NCBI GenBank assembly: GCA_025451135.1
Contig: JANWKW010000025.1
Coordinates: forward strand, 1 to 5,868
Source: Vulcanimicrobiia bacterium
GTDB lineage: Bacteria; Vulcanimicrobiota; Vulcanimicrobiia; Vulcanimicrobiales; Vulcanimicrobiaceae
Reading direction: 5' to 3'
DNA length: 5,868 nt
Shown here: positions 1 to 5,620 of the stretch, in pieces
How the letters are laid out: each line of letters opens with the position of its first letter
How positions within the stretch are numbered: position 1 is the first letter of the stretch
Translations under genes and position numbers: made by a program
The notes under the pieces: generated by a model
Databases searched by the model: none
What the model was told of the DNA's origin: nothing
What the model saw: only the letters and a program-made list of their open reading frames with translations

Positions 1-360
1 ATGCGTACCCTGATGCCGGCGGCCGTCCTGGCCGCGGCGATCGTCCTCTCAGGGGTCCTACCGGCCGGTGCGGCCGGCGGGCCCTCGTGCGGCGAGACGA
101 CCTTCCACGGTCCGCAGGGCATCGTCTACAAAGTGCTGTACGCCAAGAACGGCGCGGTCCAACGCTACGCGATCGTCCAGAGCTCGAACAACCCGGAGCT
201 CGACCACGACATCCAACGTTCGCTCGTCCGAGAGTACGGTCCCGAGGGCTCCAACGCACCCCCGCTGACAATTCTCACGTACAAGCCCGGTTCCAGCGGG
301 GGAATGCTGGTCCCTGACAAAGCGGTGGATTCGTGCGGAAGAATCTCACACTTTCAGTAA
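1..360 (+). CDS. Small secreted protein of unknown function, with signal peptide
   Basis: Reads 119 residues from an ATG at the first base of the window to TAA at 358-360. Because the window starts on this ATG, no ribosome binding site is visible and a further-upstream start cannot be excluded. The first ~25 residues form a classical signal peptide: Arg2, a hydrophobic Ala/Val/Leu stretch at 7-20, then an AGA/GAA signal-peptidase I site around residues 22-25. The mature part has only two cysteines, Cys30 and Cys112, placed near its two ends, so a single disulfide in the exported protein is plausible. I do not recognise a family. The Ser-Cys start, the Tyr-Gly-Pro at 79-81 and the terminal Cys-Gly-Arg are echoed in the next gene, which overlaps this one by 28 bp, so the two are probably co-translated paralogues. 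The function is unknown; exported location is well supported. Confidence 0.75.
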   Translation: MRTLMPAAVLAAAIVLSGVLPAGAAGGPSCGETTFHGPQGIVYKVLYAKNGAVQRYAIVQSSNNPELDHDIQRSLVREYGPEGSNAPPLTILTYKPGSSGGMLVPDKAVDSCGRISHFQ

Positions 361-704
361 TCGCATCGCTCGCGCTGGCCGCGTGTTCGAACGGCGGCTC
401 GTCGCAATCCGCGGCGACCGCGAGCCCCGAACCGCTCGTCTCGTGTGAGACCCGCCAGGTCCAGATCGACGGCGCCGACATCGAACTCGACGCCAACGTC
501 GATGCGACGCTGGGCAAGATCGTGGTCGTCGACATCCCGCCCAACGGCGGCTACGAGCGCATCTTCGCCGACTTGAAAAAGGCCTACGGCGACCCCAAAC
601 CCGACCCGCGCACGACCACCCGCCCCTGGCGCCTCGGCCTCACCCGCGAGACCGACATGTGCGGCCGCCCGGTCGCCTCGCCGTCACCGTCGCCGACGCC
701 GTAG
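333..704 (+). CDS. Small lipoprotein of unknown function
   Basis: A 123-residue protein starting at GTG (333-335), inside the end of the preceding gene, and ending at TAG (702-704). The start is chosen because it gives a textbook lipoprotein signal: Arg2-Lys3, a hydrophobic core, then the lipobox LAAC at residues 15-18 with Cys18 as the lipidated residue. A weak GGTGGA lies just upstream of the GTG but is spaced closely, so coupling to the upstream gene is the likelier way of initiation. A Ser/Ala/Thr/Pro linker (about 19-34) follows the lipobox and the protein ends in a Ser-Pro repeat tail (116-123). The globular part runs from Cys38 to Cys110, a possible disulfide pair. No known domain is recognised. 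Similarity of layout to the upstream protein suggests tandem duplication. The stop lies 1 bp from the stop of the convergent glycosylase gene, with no room for an intergenic terminator. Confidence 0.75.
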   Translation: MRKNLTLSVIASLALAACSNGGSSQSAATASPEPLVSCETRQVQIDGADIELDANVDATLGKIVVVDIPPNGGYERIFADLKKAYGDPKPDPRTTTRPWRLGLTRETDMCGRPVASPSPSPTP

Positions 705-705
705 C

Positions 706-1449
706 CTAGTCGCCCACCAACGCGCGCGCCCGCGCGAACACCGCATCGAACATCGGCACCGTGAGCTTCCCGGTGTTGGTGTTCTGCCTGCTCGGATGGA
801 ACGACGAGAGCACGACGATCGCGCCATCGTGCGTCCCTCGACGACGTTTCTTGTCATCCCGAGCGTAGGCGCGCAGCGCCGTCGTCGAGGGGCGGGCGAC
901 GGCTTCTGCCAGATGCCCGAAGATCGGCTTGCTCTCGAAGGTATAGCAGCGCTCGGTCAGCGCGCGGACCGTGGCTTCGAAGCCGATCCGTCCGAGCGCG
1001 ATCGCGACCCGCAGATCCCGCAGCGCGGCGAACTCCTCGACCAGGTACGGGAAGCAGTTGCGCAGCTGTTGGGGCGTCGGCTTGTTCTTGGGCGGGGCGC
1101 AGCGCCCGGCGGCCGTGATGATGCAGTCGCGCAGCACCATGCCGTCGTCGCGGTCGGTCGCGAACTCCTGCGACGCGAAACCCGCGCGATAGAGCGCCGG
1201 GAACAGGAAGTCGCCGGACGCGTCGCCCGTGAACATCCGGCCGGTCCGGTTGCTTCCGTGCGCCCCGGGCGCGAGACCGACGAGTACGACGCGGGCATCG
1301 GGATCGCCGAACGCCGGGACGGGCTTGCCCCAGTAGATCTCGTCCGCGTACGAGCGTTTCTTCTCGCGCGCGACCGTCGCGCAATAGGCGCGCAGTTCCG
1401 GGCAGCGGGTACAGCGCACGACGGCGCGCTCGGTCGAGGCGATGGACAT
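706..1449 (-). CDS. udgB: Family 5 uracil-DNA glycosylase (UDGb type) with Fe-S cluster
   Basis: Removes uracil, and in this family also other deaminated bases, from DNA as the first step of base-excision repair in the cytoplasm. Read from ATG 1449-1447, the protein has 247 residues. Recognition rests on the family 5 active-site motif GLAPGAHGSNRTGRMFTGD at 58-76, the second motif HPSRQNT at 218-224, and four cysteines in the family 4/5 Fe-S arrangement: Cys13 and Cys16 (CTRC), Cys117 and Cys132. The frame stays open upstream to 1590, but that extension overlaps the divergent transporter gene and lacks family features. ATGs at 1458 and 1476 are alternatives. No Shine-Dalgarno sequence precedes any of them; a -10-like hexamer 7 nt before 1449 favours this start and a leaderless mRNA. 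Residues 187-205 are an odd basic insert (including KKRRR) encoded exactly by a 57-bp palindromic element, 13 residues ahead of the HPS motif. Apart from that insert the protein looks intact. Confidence 0.93.
   Translation of the reverse strand: MSIASTERAVVRCTRCPELRAYCATVAREKKRSYADEIYWGKPVPAFGDPDARVVLVGLAPGAHGSNRTGRMFTGDASGDFLFPALYRAGFASQEFATDRDDGMVLRDCIITAAGRCAPPKNKPTPQQLRNCFPYLVEEFAALRDLRVAIALGRIGFEATVRALTERCYTFESKPIFGHLAEAVARPSTTALRAYARDDKKRRRGTHDGAIVVLSSFHPSRQNTNTGKLTVPMFDAVFARARALVGD
835..891. repeat. 57-bp palindromic element inserted in frame in the glycosylase gene
   Basis: Perfect 12-bp inverted repeats, CCCTCGACGACG at 835-846 and CGTCGTCGAGGG at 880-891, enclose 33 bp containing TTGTCATCCCGAGCGTAGG (851-869). 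The core resembles the dispersed intergenic repeats of the form GTCATCCCGAGCGTAG...GTCGAGGG that I recall from several bacterial genomes; that identification is from memory. The element is 57 bp, a multiple of three, and coincides exactly with codons 187-205 of the glycosylase, where known family 5 proteins have a short loop. In the glycosylase reading direction it contains no stop codon. It could alternatively be a chance palindrome in a GC-rich gene, though 12 perfect pairs coinciding with an apparent protein insertion make that less likely. Confidence 0.65.
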
Positions 1450-1461
1450 TGTCGACATTGT
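1445..1461. repeat. Tandem 8-bp direct repeat GACATTGT at the glycosylase start
   Basis: GACATTGT occurs at 1445-1452 and again at 1454-1461, separated by one C, giving a 9-bp period and a central TGTCGACA palindrome. On the - strand the repeat creates two in-frame ATGs nine bases apart (1458 and 1449), which makes the glycosylase start ambiguous. It may be a simple triplet-preserving duplication or half-sites for a regulator; nothing in the sequence decides between these. Confidence 0.4.
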
Positions 1462-1462
1462 A
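1457..1462 (-). promoter_or_regulatory. Candidate -10 element TACAAT for the glycosylase gene
   Basis: Read on the - strand, TACAAT matches the bacterial -10 consensus at five of six positions and stands out in very GC-rich DNA. It ends seven bases before ATG 1449-1447, the spacing expected if transcription begins on the start codon itself (a leaderless mRNA). No convincing -35 hexamer is seen at 16-18 bp upstream, which is common for extended or weak promoters but lowers confidence. Confidence 0.4.
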
Positions 1463-1468
1463 GCAGAG

Positions 1469-1490
1469 CTTCGCATCGTCCGGTGCGAAG
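1469..1490. promoter_or_regulatory. Inverted repeat in the divergent intergenic region
   Basis: CTTCGCA at 1469-1475 pairs perfectly with TGCGAAG at 1484-1490. Two further pairs (one G-U in RNA) close the inside and leave a GTCC loop. It lies between the divergently read glycosylase and transporter genes, 8 bp before the transporter ATG. As DNA it could be an operator for a dimeric repressor, often found next to efflux genes. As RNA it would fold the only Shine-Dalgarno-like bases (GAAG, 1487-1490) of the transporter leader into a stem. There is no T-run after it, so it is not an intrinsic terminator. Confidence 0.45.
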
Positions 1491-1498
1491 ATGGCCGC

Positions 1499-2722
1499 AT
1501 GACCGCGCTTGCCGAGCCGTTGGAAACGCCGGATGCCGATCGCTCGGACACGGGCGGTATCGCGCTCCTCACGACCGCGCACGTGTTCAACGACGCGAAT
1601 CAGAGCGTCGTCCCGGCGCTGCTCGCGTTCCTAGTCGCGCACCACGGCTTCTCGCTCGCCTCGGCGGCGACGCTCGTGCTGGCGATGAATCTGTCGTCCT
1701 CGATCGTCCAGCCGCTCTTCGGCTGGCTCTCCGATAAGCGGGCGATGCCCTGGGTGATCCCGCTCGCCCTGCTCGTCGCTTCCACCGGTACCGCGCTGAT
1801 CGGGGTCGCGCCGAATCTTCCGCTCATGCTGCTGGCCGCGCTGATCGCCGGCATCGGCGTGGCGGCGTTCCATCCCGACGGCGCGCGGGCCGCCAGCCAC
1901 TTCTCGGGCGCGAAGCGGGGGCTCGGGATGGGGCTGTTCTCGGTCGGCGGTTACGGCGGCTTCGCGCTCGGGCCGATCCTCGTGACGCCCCTCTTGCTCG
2001 CGTTCGGTCTGCACGGGACGCTGTTCCTGATCGCGCCGGGGGCGATCATGGCGATCGTGCTGGCATGCAACATGCCGCGCTTCGATCGCGCCAACGCGCA
2101 CGCGCACAAGCACCGCACGCGCGCGGGCGTCGACGACTGGCGCGGTTTCTGGCTGCTCGCGACCGTCGTCGCGCTGCGCTCGACCATCTTCTTCGCCAGC
2201 GTCACCTTCCTGTCGTTCTTCACCATCGCGGTGCTGCACGGCACCCCGGGACAAGGCGCGATCGTGCTCGATGCGATGCTGCTGACCGGCGTGGGCGGCA
2301 CGCTGCTGGGCGGTCATCTGGCCGACCGGTTCGACCGGCGCCGCATCGTCGGCGCGTCGCTTGCGATCTCGCTGCTCGGCGCCGCTGCGCTCGCGCTAGC
2401 CGGTGCGTACGCACCGAGCTTCCCGCTGATCGTCGTGCTGTCGTCGCTGCTGGGGTTCGGCGTGAGCCTGTCGGCCGGCGTGATCGTGGTGCTCGGCCAG
2501 GAGTATCTGCCGCATCGCGTCGGCGTCGCATCGGGCATGACGCTCGGGCTGGCGGTCACGCTCGGCGGCGTCGCGGCGCCGGTCTTCGGCGCGATCGGCG
2601 ATCGTTACGGCATGATCGCGGTCTTCGCGACGGTCGCCGGAATGGCGCTGCTCTCGGGCGCGCTCTCGCTCGCGTTGCCTCAGGTCAGACCGGGAAATCC
2701 GAGCCGGGCTAAGGCCGCATAG
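1499..2722 (+). CDS. MFS transporter, fosmidomycin-resistance (Fsr)-like
   Basis: An inner-membrane proton-driven exporter of the major facilitator superfamily, 407 residues, with about twelve hydrophobic segments from residue 21 to about 392. The first MFS motif A is GWLSDKR (75-81) between helices 2 and 3, and its second-half copy is GGHLADRFDRRR near residue 271. The HxxND-like start of helix 1 (AHVFND, 27-32) and FHPDGAR (124-130) match the Fsr subgroup, which exports fosmidomycin and related compounds in E. coli; the substrate here is unknown. The central cytoplasmic loop (about 197-210) is rich in His, Arg and Lys. ATG 1499 is preferred over ATG 1442, which would run the N terminus into the divergent glycosylase gene. 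The ribosome binding site is weak. The last 14 codons, encoding a basic cytosolic tail after helix 12, overlap the convergent trmL. Confidence 0.9.
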   Translation: MTALAEPLETPDADRSDTGGIALLTTAHVFNDANQSVVPALLAFLVAHHGFSLASAATLVLAMNLSSSIVQPLFGWLSDKRAMPWVIPLALLVASTGTALIGVAPNLPLMLLAALIAGIGVAAFHPDGARAASHFSGAKRGLGMGLFSVGGYGGFALGPILVTPLLLAFGLHGTLFLIAPGAIMAIVLACNMPRFDRANAHAHKHRTRAGVDDWRGFWLLATVVALRSTIFFASVTFLSFFTIAVLHGTPGQGAIVLDAMLLTGVGGTLLGGHLADRFDRRRIVGASLAISLLGAAALALAGAYAPSFPLIVVLSSLLGFGVSLSAGVIVVLGQEYLPHRVGVASGMTLGLAVTLGGVAAPVFGAIGDRYGMIAVFATVAGMALLSGALSLALPQVRPGNPSRAKAA

Positions 2723-3153
2723 GCGACGATCCCGACGGTCGTCGAGAGGTTGATGCTGCGCACGCTCTGCGGCCGCATCGGCACGCGCAGGGCCGTCTCG
2801 GGATGCGCGTCGAGCAGCGACTGCGGCAGGCCCTTCGTCTCCTTGCCGAAGACCAGCACGTCGCCGCTCGCGAACGCCGCTTCGGCGTAGGTGCGCGTCG
2901 CGCGCGTCGAGAGCAGCCAGCGCGTACGATCGGCGGTCGCCTCGAGGAACGCGTCGAGCGACGGATGCACGACCAGGTCGACCAGATGCCAGTAGTCGAG
3001 TCCGGCGCGCTTGAGGGACTTGTCGTCGATGCCGAACCCGAGCGGTTCGACCAGATGCAGCCGGCAACCGGTGGCGGCGCACAGGCGCGCGACGTTGCCG
3101 GTGTTGGGCGGGATCTCCGGTTCGACGAGCGCGATGTGGAGCGGCGGATTCAC
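2680..3153 (-). CDS. trmL: tRNA (cytidine/uridine-34-2'-O)-methyltransferase TrmL
   Basis: SPOUT-class (trefoil-knot) enzyme that uses S-adenosylmethionine to methylate the 2'-O of the wobble nucleotide 34 of certain leucine tRNAs in the cytoplasm. The 157 residues match the usual TrmL length. They carry VEPEIPPNTGNVARLCAATG (10-29), the EPLGF and RAGLDYW segments (36-55), the cofactor-knot motif FGKETKGLP (102-110), and the final knot motif SVRSINLSTTVGI (130-142), which correspond segment by segment to E. coli TrmL. The start is GTG 3153-3151, overlapping the TGA of the upstream peptidase gene as GTGA, so translation is probably coupled. The frame continues open far upstream, but that part is a shadow of the peptidase gene. 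The 3' end overlaps the convergent transporter gene by 43 bp. It is the last gene of the - strand operon seen here. Confidence 0.95.
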   Translation of the reverse strand: MNPPLHIALVEPEIPPNTGNVARLCAATGCRLHLVEPLGFGIDDKSLKRAGLDYWHLVDLVVHPSLDAFLEATADRTRWLLSTRATRTYAEAAFASGDVLVFGKETKGLPQSLLDAHPETALRVPMRPQSVRSINLSTTVGIVAYAALARLGFPGLT

Positions 3154-4031
3154 GCCAGCACGTCGGCATACGGGATGCCGTGCGGCGCGACCACGTACGT
3201 CACGCCGCCGCCGCGCTGCCAGATCCGTTCGATCGCCGCGCGCGGATAGATGGCGCGCAGGTCGGGATGGGCGGGATCGTTGACCGCGCAGTCGCCGTTC
3301 GAGGCGAAGCCGCACAGCACCACCAGATGCCCGTCGGAATGGTCGATCGGCGCGCCCGGCAGCTCGTCGCCGTTCCAGCGGTACGAGATCGCGACCGGAA
3401 GATTCCGTTCGATCAGGCGCTGCGCGCGCTCCAGACCGTCGAGATACGCGACCACGCCGTGCAGGCCGAGCCGGCCGCTGTACGCCGCATTGAACGCCCA
3501 GTTCCCGGTGCCCCGATAGGCGTCGTCGTAGACCTCGCGCACCACCTCGAGGGTCGGCCGGTCGATGCCGTGATAGGCGTGCAGCATCGCGAGACTGGTC
3601 GGGCTGCACCAGCCGCGTTCGCCCTCGACGAAGAACTGGCTGCGGGCCGGAACGTCGAGCACGAAGGCGTCGCGGGCGTAGGGCAGCGACGGGCGCGATT
3701 CGCCGCGCGTCGCGAAGGCCAGCAACGCGAAGTCGATGCCCTCGCCGCGCAGGTCGATCCCGTCGAACGGTTCGTCGGCCCGGATGACGTCGGTCTCCAC
3801 CCGGAAACCCGCACCCGCCGGCGAGAGCGAGGTGCGCGCGCCTTCGGACCAGCGCGCGTACTCGTGCCAGGCGCTCGCGGGCTGGCCGCCGCGCCGCAGC
3901 CGGAACGCGATCGTGCCCGACGCGGCGAGGGCGTTCCACGACGGAACGCCCTCGCGGGCCGGCTCGAACGCGAACGTCGCCGCGTTGCGAACGCCCAGCC
4001 GCTCTAGATATCCCACTCCCACGAATTCCAC
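3150..4031 (-). CDS. C39-like papain-fold cysteine peptidase
   Basis: A 293-residue protein in two parts. The C-terminal part (about 124-285) has the C39-type peptidase arrangement: VPARSQ (127-132, Gln132 as probable oxyanion residue), the nucleophile in GWCSPTSLAML (Cys142), the histidine in DGHLVVLCGF (His235), and Asn251/Asp252 in VNDPA as third catalytic residue. The N-terminal part (about 16-110) is predicted beta-rich, with PSWNA (30-34) and a Trp-rich stretch (55-61), features I associate with stand-alone C39 proteins rather than bacteriocin exporters. No signal peptide is seen, so the enzyme is probably cytoplasmic. The start is uncertain: GTG 4031 gives the longest frame, and GTG 4022 or 4016 are possible, all inside the end of the upstream binding-protein gene. 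It ends in a GTGA overlap with trmL. Its place beside a peptide-binding protein and a DUF1611 gene suggests cleavage of imported peptides; the true substrate is unknown. Confidence 0.82.
   Translation of the reverse strand: MEFVGVGYLERLGVRNAATFAFEPAREGVPSWNALAASGTIAFRLRRGGQPASAWHEYARWSEGARTSLSPAGAGFRVETDVIRADEPFDGIDLRGEGIDFALLAFATRGESRPSLPYARDAFVLDVPARSQFFVEGERGWCSPTSLAMLHAYHGIDRPTLEVVREVYDDAYRGTGNWAFNAAYSGRLGLHGVVAYLDGLERAQRLIERNLPVAISYRWNGDELPGAPIDHSDGHLVVLCGFASNGDCAVNDPAHPDLRAIYPRAAIERIWQRGGGVTYVVAPHGIPYADVLA
3925..3955 (-). repeat. Strong 13-bp hairpin early in the peptidase gene
   Basis: Bases 3925-3937 and 3943-3955 are perfect reverse complements over 13 bp, arms including GAGGGCGTTCC and GGAACGCCCTC, with a 5-base loop. 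It lies 49-79 nt after the stop of the binding-protein gene and 76-106 nt into the peptidase frame, across the codons for the PSWNA motif. No run of U follows in the transcript direction, so it is not an intrinsic terminator. It could slow 3' decay of the upstream message or lower expression of the downstream genes. Confidence 0.6.
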
Positions 4032-5620
4032 GAGTCGAGGATGAAGGCGGCCGGCTTGTAGTTCTTCACGTCGGTGTTGATGCCGAGGTAGGAGTTCTCC
4101 CAGTAGAAGAACACCGCCGGGACCAGCGCGTGGATGCGCTCCTCTTCCTGTTGGTAGAGCGCCTTGCGTTTGGCCTGATCGAACGTGCTGCTGGCGGCCA
4201 TCGCCGTCCGGTCCACGATCGGATCGTTCAGCCAGGCGGTGTTCGCGCCTTTGGGCGGGATGAACCGGCTCGCCCAGTTGCCCGAGTTATCGGGATCCGG
4301 GCCGTTGGTCGCGACCGTCCACTCCATGTCGTAGTGGCCGGTGTAGAGCGGACCGTTCTGCGCGAAGAGCAGGCTGACGGGATAGTTCTTGATCTCGATA
4401 TCCATGCCGAGCGCCTTGAGCTGCTGCTGGATGACGACCTCGGCCTGCTGGTTCTCGAGCTTGTTGGTGCCGGTCGAGATCTGCAGGTGGAGCTTCGTGC
4501 CGTTCTTCTGCAGCACGCCGTCCGCGCCGGGCGTCCACCCGGCGGCGGCCAGGAGCTTCTTGGCGTCGTCCACGTCGTACGGGTAGCGCGGAATGGTCGG
4601 CGCGGCCCACGACTCCGGGAAGACGTCGCTGGTGGCGAGCTCGTTGTAGCCGTGGTAGATCTTGGCGTTGATGTTGGGCCAATCGACCGCCTCGGCGATC
4701 GCCCGGCGCACCCGCACGTCGCGCAGCAGCGGACTGTTGGTATTGAACTGCAGCCGCCGCCAATACGCGATCAGGCGTTTGCTGACGTTGATGCCGGTGA
4801 CGTCCTTGAGCTGCGCGATAGTGCTCTCGCTCACGTCGCTGTAGACGTCGATCTCGTGCGTCTTGAGCTGGGTGAAGAGCGTGTTGGTATCCGGGATCTC
4901 CTTCCACACGATCTTGGCCAGCTTCGGCCGGCCGCGGAAGTAGAGCGGGTTGGGCGCGAACTCGAGCGAGGCGCCGTGATTCCAGGCCGTCAGCACGTAC
5001 GGTCCGCTCGAGAGCGGCTTCGAATTGAACGGGATCTTGTTGAGGTTCGGATACTTCGCCAGCAGATGGGCGGGCAGCGGCGGGTAGCTGCCGGGCGCCA
5101 TCAGCCCGAGCACCGCCACAGCCGGCTCCTTGAGATGGATGACGATGGTGTACTTGTCGGGTTCGTCGACCGACGCGATCTTGTCCCAACCGTACTGCGA
5201 ACGGGTGTTGTTGTTCTTGTTGAAGACGGCGTGGTAGGTGAACATCCAATCGTCGGCCGTCAGCGGCGCGCCGTCGGCCCACTTCGCGTCCTTGCGCAGG
5301 TGCACGGTGACCGTCAGGTTGTCCTTGGAGATGCCGCCGTTCGCGATGGTCGGCACCTCGGTCGCCAGATCCGGGATGTAGTTCCCCTCGTCGTCGTAGC
5401 GCAAGAGATAGCTGTAGAGCATCCCGAACGCGAGATCGGCGGCGGCGTTGTTCGCGAAGAGCGGGTTGAGGCTGTCCGGTTCGTCCGGCTCGCCCAAGCG
5501 CAGCACGTGCGGCTGCGTCCACGGGTTGCGGCCGCCGGTCGAAGCGGTCTCGGGCTTCGAGCAGGCCGACAGGATCGCGCCGCACAGGGCGATCGCGACC
5601 GAGAGACGGACGACGTTCAT
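4004..5620 (-). CDS. Family 5 ABC transporter substrate-binding lipoprotein (peptide type)
   Basis: A 538-residue solute-binding protein of the SBP_bac_5 (OppA/DppA/NikA) family, which delivers oligopeptides or similar solutes to an ABC importer. The N terminus is a lipoprotein signal with lipobox LSAC (17-20), so the mature protein is anchored by Cys20. Family features follow in order: EPDEPDSLNPLF (44-55), the LRKDAKWADGAPLTADDW block near 110-130, SSGPYVL near 205-211, VRRAIAEAVDW near 310-320, and an aromatic C-terminal end WNSWEWDI. The start at ATG 5620 is well supported by GGAGGT six bases upstream, and it overlaps the stop of the DUF1611 gene as ATGA. The end overlaps the peptidase gene by 28 bp. 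No permease or ATPase gene is in view, so it either serves an importer encoded elsewhere or one farther along the operon. The ligand cannot be read from sequence; context favours peptides. Confidence 0.94.
   Translation of the reverse strand: MNVVRLSVAIALCGAILSACSKPETASTGGRNPWTQPHVLRLGEPDEPDSLNPLFANNAAADLAFGMLYSYLLRYDDEGNYIPDLATEVPTIANGGISKDNLTVTVHLRKDAKWADGAPLTADDWMFTYHAVFNKNNNTRSQYGWDKIASVDEPDKYTIVIHLKEPAVAVLGLMAPGSYPPLPAHLLAKYPNLNKIPFNSKPLSSGPYVLTAWNHGASLEFAPNPLYFRGRPKLAKIVWKEIPDTNTLFTQLKTHEIDVYSDVSESTIAQLKDVTGINVSKRLIAYWRRLQFNTNSPLLRDVRVRRAIAEAVDWPNINAKIYHGYNELATSDVFPESWAAPTIPRYPYDVDDAKKLLAAAGWTPGADGVLQKNGTKLHLQISTGTNKLENQQAEVVIQQQLKALGMDIEIKNYPVSLLFAQNGPLYTGHYDMEWTVATNGPDPDNSGNWASRFIPPKGANTAWLNDPIVDRTAMAASSTFDQAKRKALYQQEEERIHALVPAVFFYWENSYLGINTDVKNYKPAAFILDSWNSWEWDI

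Noticed and set aside
705..740. GC-rich alternating CGCGCG...CGCGCG stretch as a terminator between convergent genes
   Set aside because: It lies within the glycosylase codons, forms only a short stem, and has no T-run.
1442..1498. Earlier ATG for the exporter at 1442
   Set aside because: It would overlap the glycosylase start and promoter, and the added residues precede the normal Fsr-type N terminus.
1450..1590. N-terminal extension of the glycosylase up to 1590
   Set aside because: The extra residues are Ser-rich, lack family similarity and overlap the start of the divergent exporter.
796..1737. Long open frame on the + strand opposite the glycosylase
   Set aside because: It is Arg/Gly-rich shadow translation, lies antisense to a gene with clear motifs, and runs into the exporter gene in the wrong frame.
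1631..2317. 228-residue open frame antisense to the exporter
   Set aside because: It is dominated by Arg, Glu, Gln and His, typical of the antisense of a GC-rich membrane protein, with no domain seen.
3154..3939. A fusion of an Arg-rich N-terminal domain to TrmL in one continuous frame
   Set aside because: The upstream part is the shadow of the peptidase gene. A GTG in a GTGA overlap starts TrmL at its normal length.
3925..3955. The peptidase-gene hairpin as an intrinsic terminator
   Set aside because: No U tract follows in the transcript direction, and coding continues through it with conserved residues.
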